The translations under genes and the position numbers were made by a program. Source: Alphaproteobacteria bacterium (lineage in GTDB: Bacteria; Pseudomonadota; Alphaproteobacteria; Caulobacterales; Maricaulaceae). Taken from it: a stretch of 64,000 nt of DNA. Each line of letters opens with the position of its first letter. Positions within the stretch are counted from its first letter, which is position 1. Shown here piece after piece: positions 50,115 to 59,576 of the stretch. The stretch lies in the NCBI GenBank assembly GCA_016124665.1, contig WGNH01000001.1:1-64000 (forward strand), in the 5' to 3' direction. A model generated the notes under the pieces. It saw only the letters and a program-made list of their open reading frames with translations, ran no database searches and was not told where the DNA came from.

Positions 50115-51899
50115 ATGGACGACGCTCCCGAACCCAAGACGGACACCGATCCGGGGCCGTCTCCGGGGCTCGGGCTTCCGGAGCATGATGCCGGCTATCA
50201 GGTGCTGGCGCGGAAATACCGCCCGCTCCGCTTTGAAGATCTGATCGGCCAGGAGGCCATGGTGCGGACGCTGACCAATGCGTTCAAATCCGGCCGTATC
50301 GCCCATGCCTATATGCTGACCGGGGTCAGAGGCGTTGGCAAAACCACCACGGCGCGCCTGATCGCCCGGGCCCTGAATTATCTCACCGATGAAGTGGACG
50401 GCCCGTCCATCACGCTCGATCCGCCCGGTGTGCATTGCGATGCCATCCAGAAGGGCGGCCATGTCGATGTGATGGAAATGGATGCCGCCTCGCGCACGGG
50501 TGTCGGCGATATCCGCGAAATCCTTGAAGGCGTCCGCTATGCGCCGGTCTCGGCGCGCTACAAGGTCTATGTGATCGACGAAGTGCACATGCTGTCGAAC
50601 TCGGCCTTCAATGCGCTTCTGAAGACGCTGGAAGAGCCGCCGCCCCACGTCAAATTCATTTTTGCCACCACGGAAATCCGCAAAGTGCCGGTGACCGTCC
50701 TGTCGCGGTGCCAGCGCTTTGACCTGAAACGCGTCGACCGCGAAGTCCTCGCCGGGCATCTGTCGGGTATCTGTGAAAAAGAAGGTGCATCGGTGGAGGC
50801 TGACGGGCTGGCCCTGATCGCCCGTGCGGCCGAGGGCTCGGTTCGCGATGCGCTGTCCCTGCTCGATCAGGCAATTGTCCAGGGCGAAGGCTCGGACGGA
50901 CCGGTCACCGCGCTGCAGATCCGCGACATGCTGGGGCTCGCCGACCGGGCCCGGGTACTCGATCTGCTCGAAGCAGCGCTTGCCGGCGATCACGCCAAAG
51001 CCCTGGCCGAGATTGCCTCGCTTTATGATTCCGGCGGCGATCCCGCCATTATTACCCGCGATTGTCTCGACTATGTGCATGCCCTGACCCGGGTGAAAGC
51101 CGCGGGTCCGGATGCTGATCTCGCCGAAGCGAAGGAGACCGTTCAGCGCCTCGCATCGATCGCCGAAACGCTCTCGATTGCGCAGCTGACGCGCTTGTGG
51201 AAAATCCTGCTGGTCGGGCTGGACGATGTGCGGCGGGCCCCCGATCCGCTGACCGCTGCGGAAATGACGCTTTTGCGGCTGGGCTCTGCAGTTTCCCTGC
51301 CATCGCCCGAAGATGCGGCGAAACTTCTGCGCGGCGAAGAGGGGGCCGCGCCCTCCGCCCCAAAGCCTGAGCCGGCTGCGCCGGCCGATATGCCAGCTGC
51401 CGAACCCGTGGCGCAGGATGCGGCCGACCCGCCAACAACGCTTTTTGAAGACCCTTCAGATGAGGCCGCACCCCTCCTTGGGATCAAGGATGCCCCGGCC
51501 TCGCTCGACGACATGGTCGAAGCGATGACGGACCGCACCGATGCGGCCCTGCGGTCGGATCTCATCCGCTTTGTCCGCCCGGTGTCGTTCAAGCCGGGCC
51601 GGATCGTGTTTGAACCCGCCGAGCATGCGCCGCCCGATCTCGCACAGCGGCTGGCGAAGCGGCTGCAAGCCTGGACCGGCGTGACCTGGGCCGTCCTGCC
51701 GACACATGATTCCCGGGGCGGGGAGACGATCCGCGAACGTCAGAAGCGCGAAGAGCGCGAACATGTGGAACGTGTTTCCCGGGACCCGGCGGTGCAACAG
51801 GCACTGCGGGTTTTCCCCGGCGCAGAGATCGTCGAGGTCAGACGTCCGGCCGGGATCGAGGACGATGCCGCTGAAAACAACGCAAAGAGCCAGTCATGA
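50115..51899 (+). CDS. dnaX: DNA polymerase III tau/gamma subunit DnaX
   Basis: Clamp-loader ATPase and replisome organiser, 594 residues. Walker A GVRGVGKTTTAR at about 70-81, DVMEMDAASRTGVGDIREI, Walker B VYVIDEVHMLSNSAFNALLKTLEEPP, and sensor/arginine-finger FIFATTEIRKVPVTVLSRCQRFDL are all present. The zinc module is degenerate: only GVHC is left of the usual four cysteines. C-terminal tau region is Pro/Ala-rich then KPGRIVFEPAEHAPPDLAQRL. I start at ATG 50115, beyond the SRP RNA; upstream in-frame sequence would overlap ffs. ybaB overlaps its end. Confidence 0.96.
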   Translation: MDDAPEPKTDTDPGPSPGLGLPEHDAGYQVLARKYRPLRFEDLIGQEAMVRTLTNAFKSGRIAHAYMLTGVRGVGKTTTARLIARALNYLTDEVDGPSITLDPPGVHCDAIQKGGHVDVMEMDAASRTGVGDIREILEGVRYAPVSARYKVYVIDEVHMLSNSAFNALLKTLEEPPPHVKFIFATTEIRKVPVTVLSRCQRFDLKRVDREVLAGHLSGICEKEGASVEADGLALIARAAEGSVRDALSLLDQAIVQGEGSDGPVTALQIRDMLGLADRARVLDLLEAALAGDHAKALAEIASLYDSGGDPAIITRDCLDYVHALTRVKAAGPDADLAEAKETVQRLASIAETLSIAQLTRLWKILLVGLDDVRRAPDPLTAAEMTLLRLGSAVSLPSPEDAAKLLRGEEGAAPSAPKPEPAAPADMPAAEPVAQDAADPPTTLFEDPSDEAAPLLGIKDAPASLDDMVEAMTDRTDAALRSDLIRFVRPVSFKPGRIVFEPAEHAPPDLAQRLAKRLQAWTGVTWAVLPTHDSRGGETIRERQKREEREHVERVSRDPAVQQALRVFPGAEIVEVRRPAGIEDDAAENNAKSQS

Positions 51900-52219
51900 A
51901 AGACCTGATGGGATTGATGAAGCAGGCGCAGGAACTGCAGGGCCGAATGCAGGAGGCGCAGGAGAAGCTGGACGCGGAAAGTGTAACCGGTGAATCCGGG
52001 GCCGGCCTCGTCCGCATCACACTGTCCGGCAAGGGCGATATCCGGGATATTGAACTGGATCCCTCAATCCTGGTCGCCAGCGAGAAGGAAGTGGTCGAGG
52101 ACCTGATCAAGGCGGCGTTCGCGGATGCCCGGGGCAAGATCGAAGCGGTCCAGGCGCGGGTGATGAAAGAGGCGGCGGGCGGATTGCCGCTGCCGCCCGG
52201 CTTCTCCTTTCCGGGGTAG
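51896..52219 (+). CDS. ybaB: Nucleoid-associated protein YbaB/EbfC
   Basis: 107-residue DNA-binding dimer. MKDLMGLMKQAQELQGRMQEAQEKL and VRITLSGKGDIRDIELDPSIL, with VEDLIKAAFADARGKIE at the end of the fold, are canonical. It overlaps dnaX by four bases, as in the conserved dnaX-ybaB-recR order; recR is displaced by an inserted gene. Confidence 0.96.
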   Translation: MKDLMGLMKQAQELQGRMQEAQEKLDAESVTGESGAGLVRITLSGKGDIRDIELDPSILVASEKEVVEDLIKAAFADARGKIEAVQARVMKEAAGGLPLPPGFSFPG

Positions 52220-52222
52220 GGG

Positions 52223-53377
52223 TTATTCCTCGAGCCCGGAAACAATAGCCATTACATCCGGACTGACGAACAGTTTTGGACGGGATGTCCCGATTTCCCT
52301 GACCAGCCCGTTTGCGACCAGCCATTTCAAATTGTTTCTTATGGTCTGGTCCGAATGGCTGAGCCGGCCGACCAGTCCGGCAACGGTCAGCACTGGCTGG
52401 GACAGAAAGGCATCCATGATCTGAGTCAGAATGGCTGACTTGCCGTTCTTCTGTCTGATCTGCTCCCGCAGATTCTGGCCACACGATATGAGCTGTTTCG
52501 CTGTCCGGATGGCGGTGCGGGACGACTCCTCGACGCCAGTGAGGAAAAACCGGACCCATTCGTCCCACGCGGACCGTGCGCTGACAGCGTACATATGATC
52601 GATATAGGCATCCTTGTTCCGCTCGAAATATTCACTCATGTAGAAATACGGCCCGCTGATCACGCCCAGTGATTTTAGATATACCGGGATCAGAATGCGT
52701 CCGACCCTGCCATTGCCATCCGGAAACGGATGAATGGCTTCAAATTGATAATGAATAAGTGCGGTATCGATCAGGGCCATGCCCGGCCGGTCATTCCGGT
52801 TTATGAACATTTCCAGCGAATCCAGACAGACTCTCGCTTCTGCCGGAGGCGGCGGAATGAAACGCGGGTTCGACTTTGTTCCGCCAATGAAATTCTGATG
52901 CTCCTTCAGGCGCCCCGGATCGATAGACGCGCCCCGCGCCTTCTGTTTGATCCCGCTGAGCAACAGGCGGTGCAATTCCTGAATCAAACGGATGCAGACG
53001 GGGAGTTCCGCCAAAAGGTCATCGGCGGCGCGCAAAGCCGCAAGATAATTATGCACCTCCTTGGTGTCGGCCAGATTTTCACCCGGTCCGCCCGCATCAA
53101 ACACCAACAAGTCCTCGAAAGTGGTATAGGTGCCTTCCATGCCGGAAGAACTTATGGCCTCGCGAAACTGCATGGGCCGGATGACGAGTTCGGGGTTGGC
53201 GAGGGGCTCTATCGCCCCATTCAGTTCCCCGATTGCAAGCATGGCATTCTGGTATTCCGGCAGAATGGCGGTGAGGTCCAGTTCAGGGGGGAGCGGATCG
53301 GGCACAAATGCCTTGTGCTTGCCCATCGTGGGGACCAGCCGGCCCGACGGATTGGAATGAAAGTCGTCCAGACGCAT
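52223..53377 (-). CDS. Fic-domain protein with C-terminal winged helix
   Basis: 384 residues. The opening (MRLDDFHSNPSGRLVPT ... KAFVPDPLPP) is the Fic_N/DUF4172-type start. Motif SSGMEG (Ser77-Gly82) is the (S/T)xxxE(G/N) inhibitory motif with Glu81, as in class II Fic proteins that block their own ATP site. HPFPDGNGRVGR at 216-227 is the full catalytic loop with His and Arg intact, so AMPylation activity is possible. Residues about 318-362 look like a winged helix-turn-helix. ATG 53377 has AAGGA seven bases upstream. It runs opposite to dnaX-ybaB and recR, and its DNA is lower in G+C than neighbours, which suggests insertion. Confidence 0.88.
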   Translation of the reverse strand: MRLDDFHSNPSGRLVPTMGKHKAFVPDPLPPELDLTAILPEYQNAMLAIGELNGAIEPLANPELVIRPMQFREAISSSGMEGTYTTFEDLLVFDAGGPGENLADTKEVHNYLAALRAADDLLAELPVCIRLIQELHRLLLSGIKQKARGASIDPGRLKEHQNFIGGTKSNPRFIPPPPAEARVCLDSLEMFINRNDRPGMALIDTALIHYQFEAIHPFPDGNGRVGRILIPVYLKSLGVISGPYFYMSEYFERNKDAYIDHMYAVSARSAWDEWVRFFLTGVEESSRTAIRTAKQLISCGQNLREQIRQKNGKSAILTQIMDAFLSQPVLTVAGLVGRLSHSDQTIRNNLKWLVANGLVREIGTSRPKLFVSPDVMAIVSGLEE

Positions 53378-53405
53378 TTCCAATTCCTTTTGCGGCTCAA
53401 TCAGA

Positions 53406-53437
53406 GAATCCAAAAAATATGCCAAAAATTTGGATTC
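53406..53437. promoter_or_regulatory. Inverted repeat with GANTC in both arms in the fic promoter region
   Basis: GAATCCAAA (53406-53414) and TTTGGATTC (53429-53437) form a perfect 9-bp dyad with a 14-base AT-rich spacer, 29-60 bases upstream of the fic ATG. Each arm carries a CcrM-type GANTC site. The block 53401-53460 is about 30% G+C by my count. Probably an operator, possibly for the Fic protein's own winged helix. Confidence 0.55.
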
Positions 53438-53509
53438 ATATAGCCCAATCATAAAACAGATGTGCTTTTTTGTATGGAAGCCGGCCACGAATTGAATGAA
53501 CAAGTAGGG

Positions 53510-54115
53510 ATGTCGACCCATTCCGCCGGACCTGAAATCGAACGCCTGATCGCGCTGTTGGCCAAGCTGCCGGGGCTGGGGCCACGCTCGGCGCGGCGTG
53601 TGGCACTGCATCTTCTTAAAAAGCGGGAGACGCTGATGGGGCCTCTGGCCGATGCGCTGGCGGATGCCGCTGACAAGATCACGGCGTGTTCCACCTGCGG
53701 AAATCTGGATGTCTCCGACCCGTGTGCCATTTGCGCGGCGCCGGGACGCGATCCGGCGGTGATCTGCGTGGTCGAGACAGTCGGCGATATCTGGGCACTG
53801 GAGCGTGCCGCCGCTTTCAAGGGGCGCTATCACGTGCTCGGCGGGGTGTTGTCACCGCTCGATGGCGTGCGCCCCGATGACCTCAATATCGGCAAGCTGC
53901 TTGACCGGGCGGGCGATCCGGCGGTGACCGAAATCGTGCTGGCGCTGAATGCGACGGTCGATGGCCAGACCACGGCGCACTATCTGTCCGACCGGCTGGA
54001 AGGTCTCGCCGTGGAGATTACCAGCCTTGCCCGCGGCGTTCCGGTGGGGGGCGAGCTCGATTATCTCGACGACGGCACGCTGACGGCGGCGTTCAAATCC
54101 CGCCGTCCGGCCTGA
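53510..54115 (+). CDS. recR: Recombination protein RecR
   Basis: 201-residue RecFOR-pathway protein. Start [20 protein letters not shown] leads into the helix-hairpin-helix [12 protein letters not shown], the zinc motif [16 protein letters not shown], and a Toprim domain ([34 protein letters not shown]). I use ATG 53510, the position equivalent to other RecR starts; ATG 53495 in frame is also possible. Lies beyond the inserted fic gene from dnaX-ybaB. Confidence 0.96.
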   Translation: MSTHSAGPEIERLIALLAKLPGLGPRSARRVALHLLKKRETLMGPLADALADAADKITACSTCGNLDVSDPCAICAAPGRDPAVICVVETVGDIWALERAAAFKGRYHVLGGVLSPLDGVRPDDLNIGKLLDRAGDPAVTEIVLALNATVDGQTTAHYLSDRLEGLAVEITSLARGVPVGGELDYLDDGTLTAAFKSRRPA

Positions 54116-54129
54116 GCCCCGCTCTCCGG

Positions 54130-55263
54130 TCAGGCGGCTGAAATCTGGGCCCGGAAGCCGCGCGCGAAGGTCTTCAGCCTTGGCCCCAGATCGGGCTCGA
54201 AAGCGCTGACCTGTGCCCAGCGGCGGCGGGCCCGCGCCGGCAATTCACCAAGTTTTCCGGGCAGGACTTTGGCACACTGTTCCGCGACATCCCAGGAGTG
54301 CAGTCCGAGCGCGGCAAAGCCGGGCGCGATGAGACGGCCGGACTCCAGCGGCACTTCATAGGAGGCATAATAGGTCTTGTAGTGGGCCCCGCCCTTGCCG
54401 AGATCGACCCGAGACAGGCCCAGCTCCGGTGCGGCCTTGAAGATTTCATGCAGCAGAAGCAGGCCGGGCGAGACTTTTGCAAAGCGCTCGTCATAGGCCG
54501 GGAACCAGGAATGATAGACATCACCGGCGCGCAGGCCGAATTCCACCGCCGCCAGCTCTTCGCCGAAATAAAGGGCGAATGTCAGGCCCTGAAAGCCGGT
54601 GTCCGTTGAGGTGTTCAGATTGGCCAGAAGCTGCCGCGCCCAGCCGATATTGAAGATGTCGAGCTTGCCGGTGGCATTATACTGCTCCGATTTCCACCGG
54701 GCGAGCGTGTTGAAATGGGCACCGCCAGCATCTCCGACAACCAGCCTTGCCGGTCCGAAATCGCGCTCGGCATTGCGCAGGCGGCGGTCGATTTTCTTGA
54801 ACTGGGATTTGTGTGCCGCCATCCGTCCGGCGAAATAGGCGTCCGGTCCGTCAGACAGGTCCACCACGACGGAGCCATCGCGCTCACGGGCGATGCCGGG
54901 CTGGCAAGCGGCGTTGCTCCACCAGTTTTCATAGGCCATGAAACCGGCCCCGAGCCGGGTCAGGAATTCCTTCGGGCAGATGGCCGCGCCGGGTCTTGCG
55001 ATGATGCCCTGATAGTCGGACATGGGCGCGCCCACTGGCCGCAACGCAAAGTGCCGCGGGGCGTGATAGGCGAAATAGCCGATCGTTTCTGAATCCTGGC
55101 CGATCACCGCAATGCGGACATCGGACCGTACACGGTCAACCGCCTGTGCAAATTCGGGCAGCAGGTAGGGGCTGACCAGATGCCCGTCCTGATACGCCCA
55201 GCTCCGCCACTGGCCGCGTTCGGCGTCGCTCAAGTCCCGTATCGAAACGCTTTTCACGCGCAT
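54130..55263 (-). CDS. GNAT acyltransferase, CelD/BcsL-like (FemAB-type double GNAT)
   Basis: 377 residues, no signal peptide. KKIDRRLRNAERDFGPARLVVGDA...FNTLARWKSEQY is the helix and loop typical of the CelD/BcsL acetyltransferase family, followed by LTFALYFGEELAAVEFGLRAGDVYHSWFPAYDERFAKVSPGLLLLHEIF. Relatives are found with cellulose, holdfast (HfsK-like) and other exopolysaccharide genes and are thought to modify surface polysaccharides. No polysaccharide locus is adjacent here. Confidence 0.8.
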   Translation of the reverse strand: MRVKSVSIRDLSDAERGQWRSWAYQDGHLVSPYLLPEFAQAVDRVRSDVRIAVIGQDSETIGYFAYHAPRHFALRPVGAPMSDYQGIIARPGAAICPKEFLTRLGAGFMAYENWWSNAACQPGIARERDGSVVVDLSDGPDAYFAGRMAAHKSQFKKIDRRLRNAERDFGPARLVVGDAGGAHFNTLARWKSEQYNATGKLDIFNIGWARQLLANLNTSTDTGFQGLTFALYFGEELAAVEFGLRAGDVYHSWFPAYDERFAKVSPGLLLLHEIFKAAPELGLSRVDLGKGGAHYKTYYASYEVPLESGRLIAPGFAALGLHSWDVAEQCAKVLPGKLGELPARARRRWAQVSAFEPDLGPRLKTFARGFRAQISAA

Positions 55264-55368
55264 TCGGCCTGCTCCTCTTTCTCTTGAGAGGAGAAAAGCA
55301 AGAAGAGTGCCGGTTTCGGCATGGCAGGCAAAGGATTAGGCTGGTCCCTCATATGACGGGATGATTCG

Positions 55369-56730
55369 ATGTTCGATGCGCTGACCCTTGAGACCATTCT
55401 GATTGTGTCTGCCCCGGTGATCACGCTGGGTCTGCTCGTGCTGTGGCACACGGCAAACCGTGCGAAATTGCGTCTGGAGCGGGAGCTGACGGAGGTCCGG
55501 AACAAGGCGGCGATTGCGGACCGGCTGGAGCAGGATCTGGCGGAAGCGGAAACCGCGCTCCGGCATGCCAATGAGGCCCGGGAAAAGGCCGAAACCCGGT
55601 TTGCACGGCTGGAAAGCGAGCTGCAATCGGCGGAGCGGCATCATGCCGAAAAGCTTGCCGACCTGGAAAAGGCGCGCGAGCAGCTGAAGGAGACGTTCAA
55701 GGTCACGGCCAGCGAGATTCTGAAGTCCAGCGGCGAGGAATTGAGCAAGTCAAGCAAGGAATCGCTCGACAAGATGCTCAATCCTCTGCGCGATCAGCTG
55801 AAGGAGTTCCGCGAAAAGGTGGAAACCGACTCGCACAAGCGCGTGGAACAGACCTCGGCGCTCGACCGCATGGTCCAGATTCTCCACAAGGACGCGCAAC
55901 AGATGTCCGAGGATGCCACCAATCTGGCCAATGCGCTGCGGTCCTCGTCCAAGATGCAGGGCGATTGGGGCGAGCTGATCCTGACCAGCATCCTGGAAAA
56001 GGCGGGCTTGCGCGAGGGACAGGAATTTCACACCCAGCAGACAGAGACTGACGGGGAGGGCGCGCGCTTGCGGCCGGATGTCGTGGTCGACATGCCGGGC
56101 AGTCAGCGTCTGGTGATCGATTCCAAGGTCAGTCTGAAAGCCTTCGAGATGTGCGTGAATGCGGAAAGCGATGATGACCGTGAGGCCGCGCTGAAACAGC
56201 ACCTCGCCTCGATCCGCGCCCATATCAAGAGCCTGCACGAGAAGAATTATCCAAAACTCTATGAAGGGGTCAGTTTCACGCTGATGTTCATTCCGCTGGA
56301 GGGGGCGGCCAGCCTGGCGTTCCAGAGTGATCCGGATCTGGCCGGCTTTGCCTGGGAGCGCGATATCATGATCGCGACGCCGACCAATCTGATGATGGCG
56401 ATGCGCACGGTGCAGAATCTGTGGACCATCGACCGGCAGAACCAGAATGCCCGCGAGATCGCCGACCGGGCCGGTCAGCTCTATGACAAGCTGGTGGGCT
56501 TTGTGGAGGAGCTGGACACGGTGGGACAGAGGCTGGATCAGGCGCATGACGCCTGGTCGACGGCAAAGAACCGGCTGTCCTCCGGGCGCGGCAATGTCAT
56601 CCGCCAGACCGAAATGCTGAAATCCCTCGGGGCCCAGACCAAGAAATCGCTGCCGGCGTCCTATCTTGATGCGGCGGATGACGAGGAGGCCTTGCCCGCG
56701 CTGGACGCGCCGGACAAAGACGAGACTTGA
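55369..56730 (+). CDS. rmuC: DNA recombination protein RmuC
   Basis: 453 residues. An N-terminal membrane helix (about 10-27), a long coiled coil (about 30-150: LERELTEVRNKAAIADRLEQ and onward), then the RmuC nuclease-like domain with SSKMQGDWGELILTSILEKAGLREGQEF, RPDVVVDMPGSQRLVIDSKVSLKAF and the FIPLEGAASLAF, REIADRAGQLYDKLVGFVEEL blocks. RmuC limits inversions at short repeats and is related to restriction endonuclease folds. def follows 32 bp downstream. Confidence 0.94.
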   Translation: MFDALTLETILIVSAPVITLGLLVLWHTANRAKLRLERELTEVRNKAAIADRLEQDLAEAETALRHANEAREKAETRFARLESELQSAERHHAEKLADLEKAREQLKETFKVTASEILKSSGEELSKSSKESLDKMLNPLRDQLKEFREKVETDSHKRVEQTSALDRMVQILHKDAQQMSEDATNLANALRSSSKMQGDWGELILTSILEKAGLREGQEFHTQQTETDGEGARLRPDVVVDMPGSQRLVIDSKVSLKAFEMCVNAESDDDREAALKQHLASIRAHIKSLHEKNYPKLYEGVSFTLMFIPLEGAASLAFQSDPDLAGFAWERDIMIATPTNLMMAMRTVQNLWTIDRQNQNAREIADRAGQLYDKLVGFVEELDTVGQRLDQAHDAWSTAKNRLSSGRGNVIRQTEMLKSLGAQTKKSLPASYLDAADDEEALPALDAPDKDET

Positions 56731-56762
56731 AGAAACACACCGGCTCGCATACTTAATCCCTC

Positions 56763-57290
56763 ATGGCCGTACGCGAAATACTCACTGTCCCGAATCCGAT
56801 CCTCAAGGAGGTTTCGAAGCCCGTCGACAAGGTCGATGAGGAGCTTCGCTCGCTGATGGATGATATGCTGGATTCCATGTATGCCGCCGACGGAATCGGG
56901 CTCGCCGCCATCCAGGTGGGTGTGCCCAAGCGCGTCATCGTCATGGATCTCGACTGGGGCAGGGGGGAGCGCAATCCCCGCTATTTCGTCAATCCGGTCC
57001 TGTCCGACCCGTCCGACAACAAGCTGCCCTATGAAGAGGGCTGCCTGTCGGTGCCGACCTATTATGACGAGGTGGAACGCCCGGACCGTGTGCGCATTGA
57101 TTATCTCGACTATGACGGCAAGCCGAAGACCGAGATTGCCGAGGGCATGTTTGCGGTCTGTATCCAGCATGAGATGGATCATCTCGAAGGCGTGCTGTTC
57201 ATCGACCATCTCTCGCGCCTGAAACGCCAGCGCGCCGTGCAGAAGGTGAAGAAGCTGGCCAGACTCCGCGATCAGGACGACGCAGCTTGA
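56763..57290 (+). CDS. def: Peptide deformylase
   Basis: Metal-dependent removal of formyl groups from nascent proteins; 175 residues. All three motifs are present: [10 protein letters not shown] (GxGLAAxQ), EEGCLSVP (EGCLS, metal Cys) and QHEMDHLEG (HExxH). Normal length. fmt, which adds the formyl group, is 1.35 kb downstream with two unrelated genes between. Confidence 0.97.
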   Translation: MAVREILTVPNPILKEVSKPVDKVDEELRSLMDDMLDSMYAADGIGLAAIQVGVPKRVIVMDLDWGRGERNPRYFVNPVLSDPSDNKLPYEEGCLSVPTYYDEVERPDRVRIDYLDYDGKPKTEIAEGMFAVCIQHEMDHLEGVLFIDHLSRLKRQRAVQKVKKLARLRDQDDAA

Positions 57291-57805
57291 TCCTGCGGCT
57301 GGCGGTGCCGGGTGATGCCGCCCTGCTGGCCCGGTGGGATGAAAAGTCACATGTGAAATGGTGTACCGGGCATGATCCGGATCAACTCTTGCCGGAAGAC
57401 GAGCGCGAGGACTGGGCCGGTCAGATTGCGCGGGATGTGGACTGGCTGGACATTCTGATCGGAGAGGCCGGAGGGCGCGCCATCGGTGTGGTGCAAATCA
57501 TCGATCCGCATATGGAAGAAAGCCATTACTGGGGTGATTGTGCCCCGAACCAGCGCGCCATCGATATCTGGATCGGCGAAGAGGCTGATCTGGGCCGGGG
57601 CCATGGCACGCAAATGATGAAGCTGGCCATCGCGCGCTGTTTCGCCGGTCCCGCTGTCACGAATATCCTGATCGATCCCCTGGTCATCAACACCGCTGCG
57701 ATCCGTTTTTACCGGCGGCTGGGCTTCGTGGATGTGGGCGAGCGCCGGTTTGGCGAGGATGACTGTCTGGTGATGGCATTGCCCCGCGCGGTCTGGCAGC
57801 CCTGA
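57287..57805 (+). CDS. GNAT acetyltransferase resembling aminoglycoside 6'-N-acetyltransferases
   Basis: 172 residues. [51 protein letters not shown] (acetyl-CoA loop RGHGT), and [21 protein letters not shown] follow the layout of AAC(6')-Ib-type enzymes. The start is TTG 57287, overlapping the def stop (TTGA), so translation is coupled to def. Environmental members of this subfamily are often not resistance enzymes, so activity on aminoglycosides is a hypothesis only; other amines or protein N-termini are possible. Confidence 0.8.
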   Translation: MILRLAVPGDAALLARWDEKSHVKWCTGHDPDQLLPEDEREDWAGQIARDVDWLDILIGEAGGRAIGVVQIIDPHMEESHYWGDCAPNQRAIDIWIGEEADLGRGHGTQMMKLAIARCFAGPAVTNILIDPLVINTAAIRFYRRLGFVDVGERRFGEDDCLVMALPRAVWQP

Positions 57806-57962
57806 ACGAAAACCGGTGCGGCACCAGCAACCCACACGCATATGGCTCGACATTCGTGCGGGTATCCTGTCTCCTGACACTGATTTCATAATGGGCATTG
57901 AGCCAATACGTTGAAACATAGAGGCGGGACTCGTCACCAGGACGGAATTGGGAGACATGACT

Positions 57963-58595
57963 ATGAGTGGCACATCAGGAAAGATGAGTGGCGTATCCGG
58001 AAAACTGACGCTGGCAGGCATTGCGGTGGCCACGAGCACGGTCCTTGCAGCCTGTTCCATGGGCGGCGGACAGGAGCCGGAGGCCGCAGCGCCGGCCGAT
58101 CTGTTCGAGGCGCTCACGGCCTATTGCGGGCAAGCGTTTGCAGGCCGGGTCGACAGCGAGGATCCGCGCGATGCGGATTGGGTGGGGCAGACCCTTGTCA
58201 TGCATGTGCGCGAATGCTCGGACGATGAGATCCGGATTCCCCTGCATGTGGGCGAGGATCGCTCGCGGACCTGGGTGGTGACGCGCACAGAGGATGGCTA
58301 CCGCCTGAAACATGATCACCGGCATGAGGACGGGTCGGAATACGTGCTGACGCAATATGGCGGCGACAGCGCGCTCGTCGAAGGGCTTCGCATCGAATTT
58401 CCGGCCGATGAATTCAGCCGTGACCTCTTTGTGGCTGAGGGCATTCCCGATTCCGCGCAGAATACCTGGATGATGGAAATCGGGGACGGGAGTTTCACCT
58501 ACGGGCTCGACCGTCCGGGGCGGACATTCCGCGCCGTGTTCGACCTGTCCACGCCGGTCGAGGCCCCGCCAGCGCCCTGGGGATTTGAAGACTGA
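57963..58595 (+). CDS. Secreted lipoprotein of unknown function
   Basis: 210 residues. A long Ser/Gly-rich start leads to the lipobox TSTVLAACSMGG (lipid Cys near 31). The mature part has CGQAFAGRVDSEDPRDADW, HVRECSDDEIRIPLHVGEDRSRTW and DGYRLKHDHRHEDGSEY, with two cysteines that may pair. I start at ATG 57963 (GGGAG eight bases upstream) rather than ATG 57957. Similar small lipoproteins are scattered in marine alphaproteobacteria, with no known role. Standalone promoter likely in the 157-bp gap upstream. Confidence 0.78.
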   Translation: MSGTSGKMSGVSGKLTLAGIAVATSTVLAACSMGGGQEPEAAAPADLFEALTAYCGQAFAGRVDSEDPRDADWVGQTLVMHVRECSDDEIRIPLHVGEDRSRTWVVTRTEDGYRLKHDHRHEDGSEYVLTQYGGDSALVEGLRIEFPADEFSRDLFVAEGIPDSAQNTWMMEIGDGSFTYGLDRPGRTFRAVFDLSTPVEAPPAPWGFED

Positions 58596-58643
58596 CAGCG
58601 GATAGTCCTTGATCTTGGCGGCGCGATTGGCTGAAACGCGGCC

Positions 58644-59576
58644 ATGACCTTGCGCCTTGCCTTCATGGGAACACCGGACTTCGCCGCCGCCTCGCTGGCC
58701 GAGATCGCCGCGGCGGGGCATGAGGTGGTGCGCGTCTATACCCAGCCACCACGCCGCCGGGGACGTGGCCGGGAAGAACGCAAGACGCCGGTGCATGAAC
58801 TGGCGGAAACGCTGGGGCTGGACGTGCACACGCCGGAGAGCTTCCGCGATCCGGATGTGCTGGCGGATTTTGCCTCTCTGGATCCCGATCTGGCGGCCGT
58901 CGTAGCCTATGGACAGATCCTGCCGCAGGCGGCTCTGGATGTGCCGCGCCTGGGCTGTCTCAACCTCCATGCCTCGCTGTTGCCACGCTGGCGCGGTGCT
59001 GCGCCGATACAGCGGGCGATCATGGCCGGGGACGAGCTCACCGGCGTGCAGATCATGCAGATGGAAGCGGGGCTCGATACCGGTCCCATCCTGTTGTCGG
59101 AAACGGTGCGCATCTTCCCGTTTGATACAGCGGGCAGCCTGCATGACCGGCTGATGGCCACGGGTGCCCAGATGTGGCCGCGGGCGCTGGCGGCGCTGGA
59201 GCGGGGTTCGCTGGAAGCGGTGCCGCAGGCGGAAGACGGCGCGACCTATGCGAAGAAAATCAGCAATGAGGAGGCGCGCATCGACTGGCGCCAGCCGGCA
59301 GAGACGGTCGCCAACCAGATCCGCGGCCTGTCGCCCTTTCCCGGGGCCTGGTTTGAATGGCCCGCGGACAAGGGCGCGGTCCGTGTAAAGGTGCATATGG
59401 CGAAGGCCGAAGAGGGTGACGGCCAACCGGGCCTGGTGCTGGATGACCGGCTGCTGATTGCGTGCGGCGAGGGGGCGGTGCGCCTGACCCGCCTGCAGCG
59501 CGAGGGCCGGGCCGCCATGGACGCGGACGATTTCCTGCGCGGGCGTGCCCTGCCGGCCGGCACCGTGCTGAGCTGA
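58644..59576 (+). CDS. fmt: Methionyl-tRNA formyltransferase
   Basis: 310 residues. [14 protein letters not shown] (start), [21 protein letters not shown] with the catalytic Asn-His, [12 protein letters not shown], and the C-terminal OB-type domain [12 protein letters not shown] are all present. Formylates initiator Met-tRNA using 10-formyl-THF; pairs functionally with def. Its stop overlaps the truA start. Confidence 0.97.
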   Translation: MTLRLAFMGTPDFAAASLAEIAAAGHEVVRVYTQPPRRRGRGREERKTPVHELAETLGLDVHTPESFRDPDVLADFASLDPDLAAVVAYGQILPQAALDVPRLGCLNLHASLLPRWRGAAPIQRAIMAGDELTGVQIMQMEAGLDTGPILLSETVRIFPFDTAGSLHDRLMATGAQMWPRALAALERGSLEAVPQAEDGATYAKKISNEEARIDWRQPAETVANQIRGLSPFPGAWFEWPADKGAVRVKVHMAKAEEGDGQPGLVLDDRLLIACGEGAVRLTRLQREGRAAMDADDFLRGRALPAGTVLS

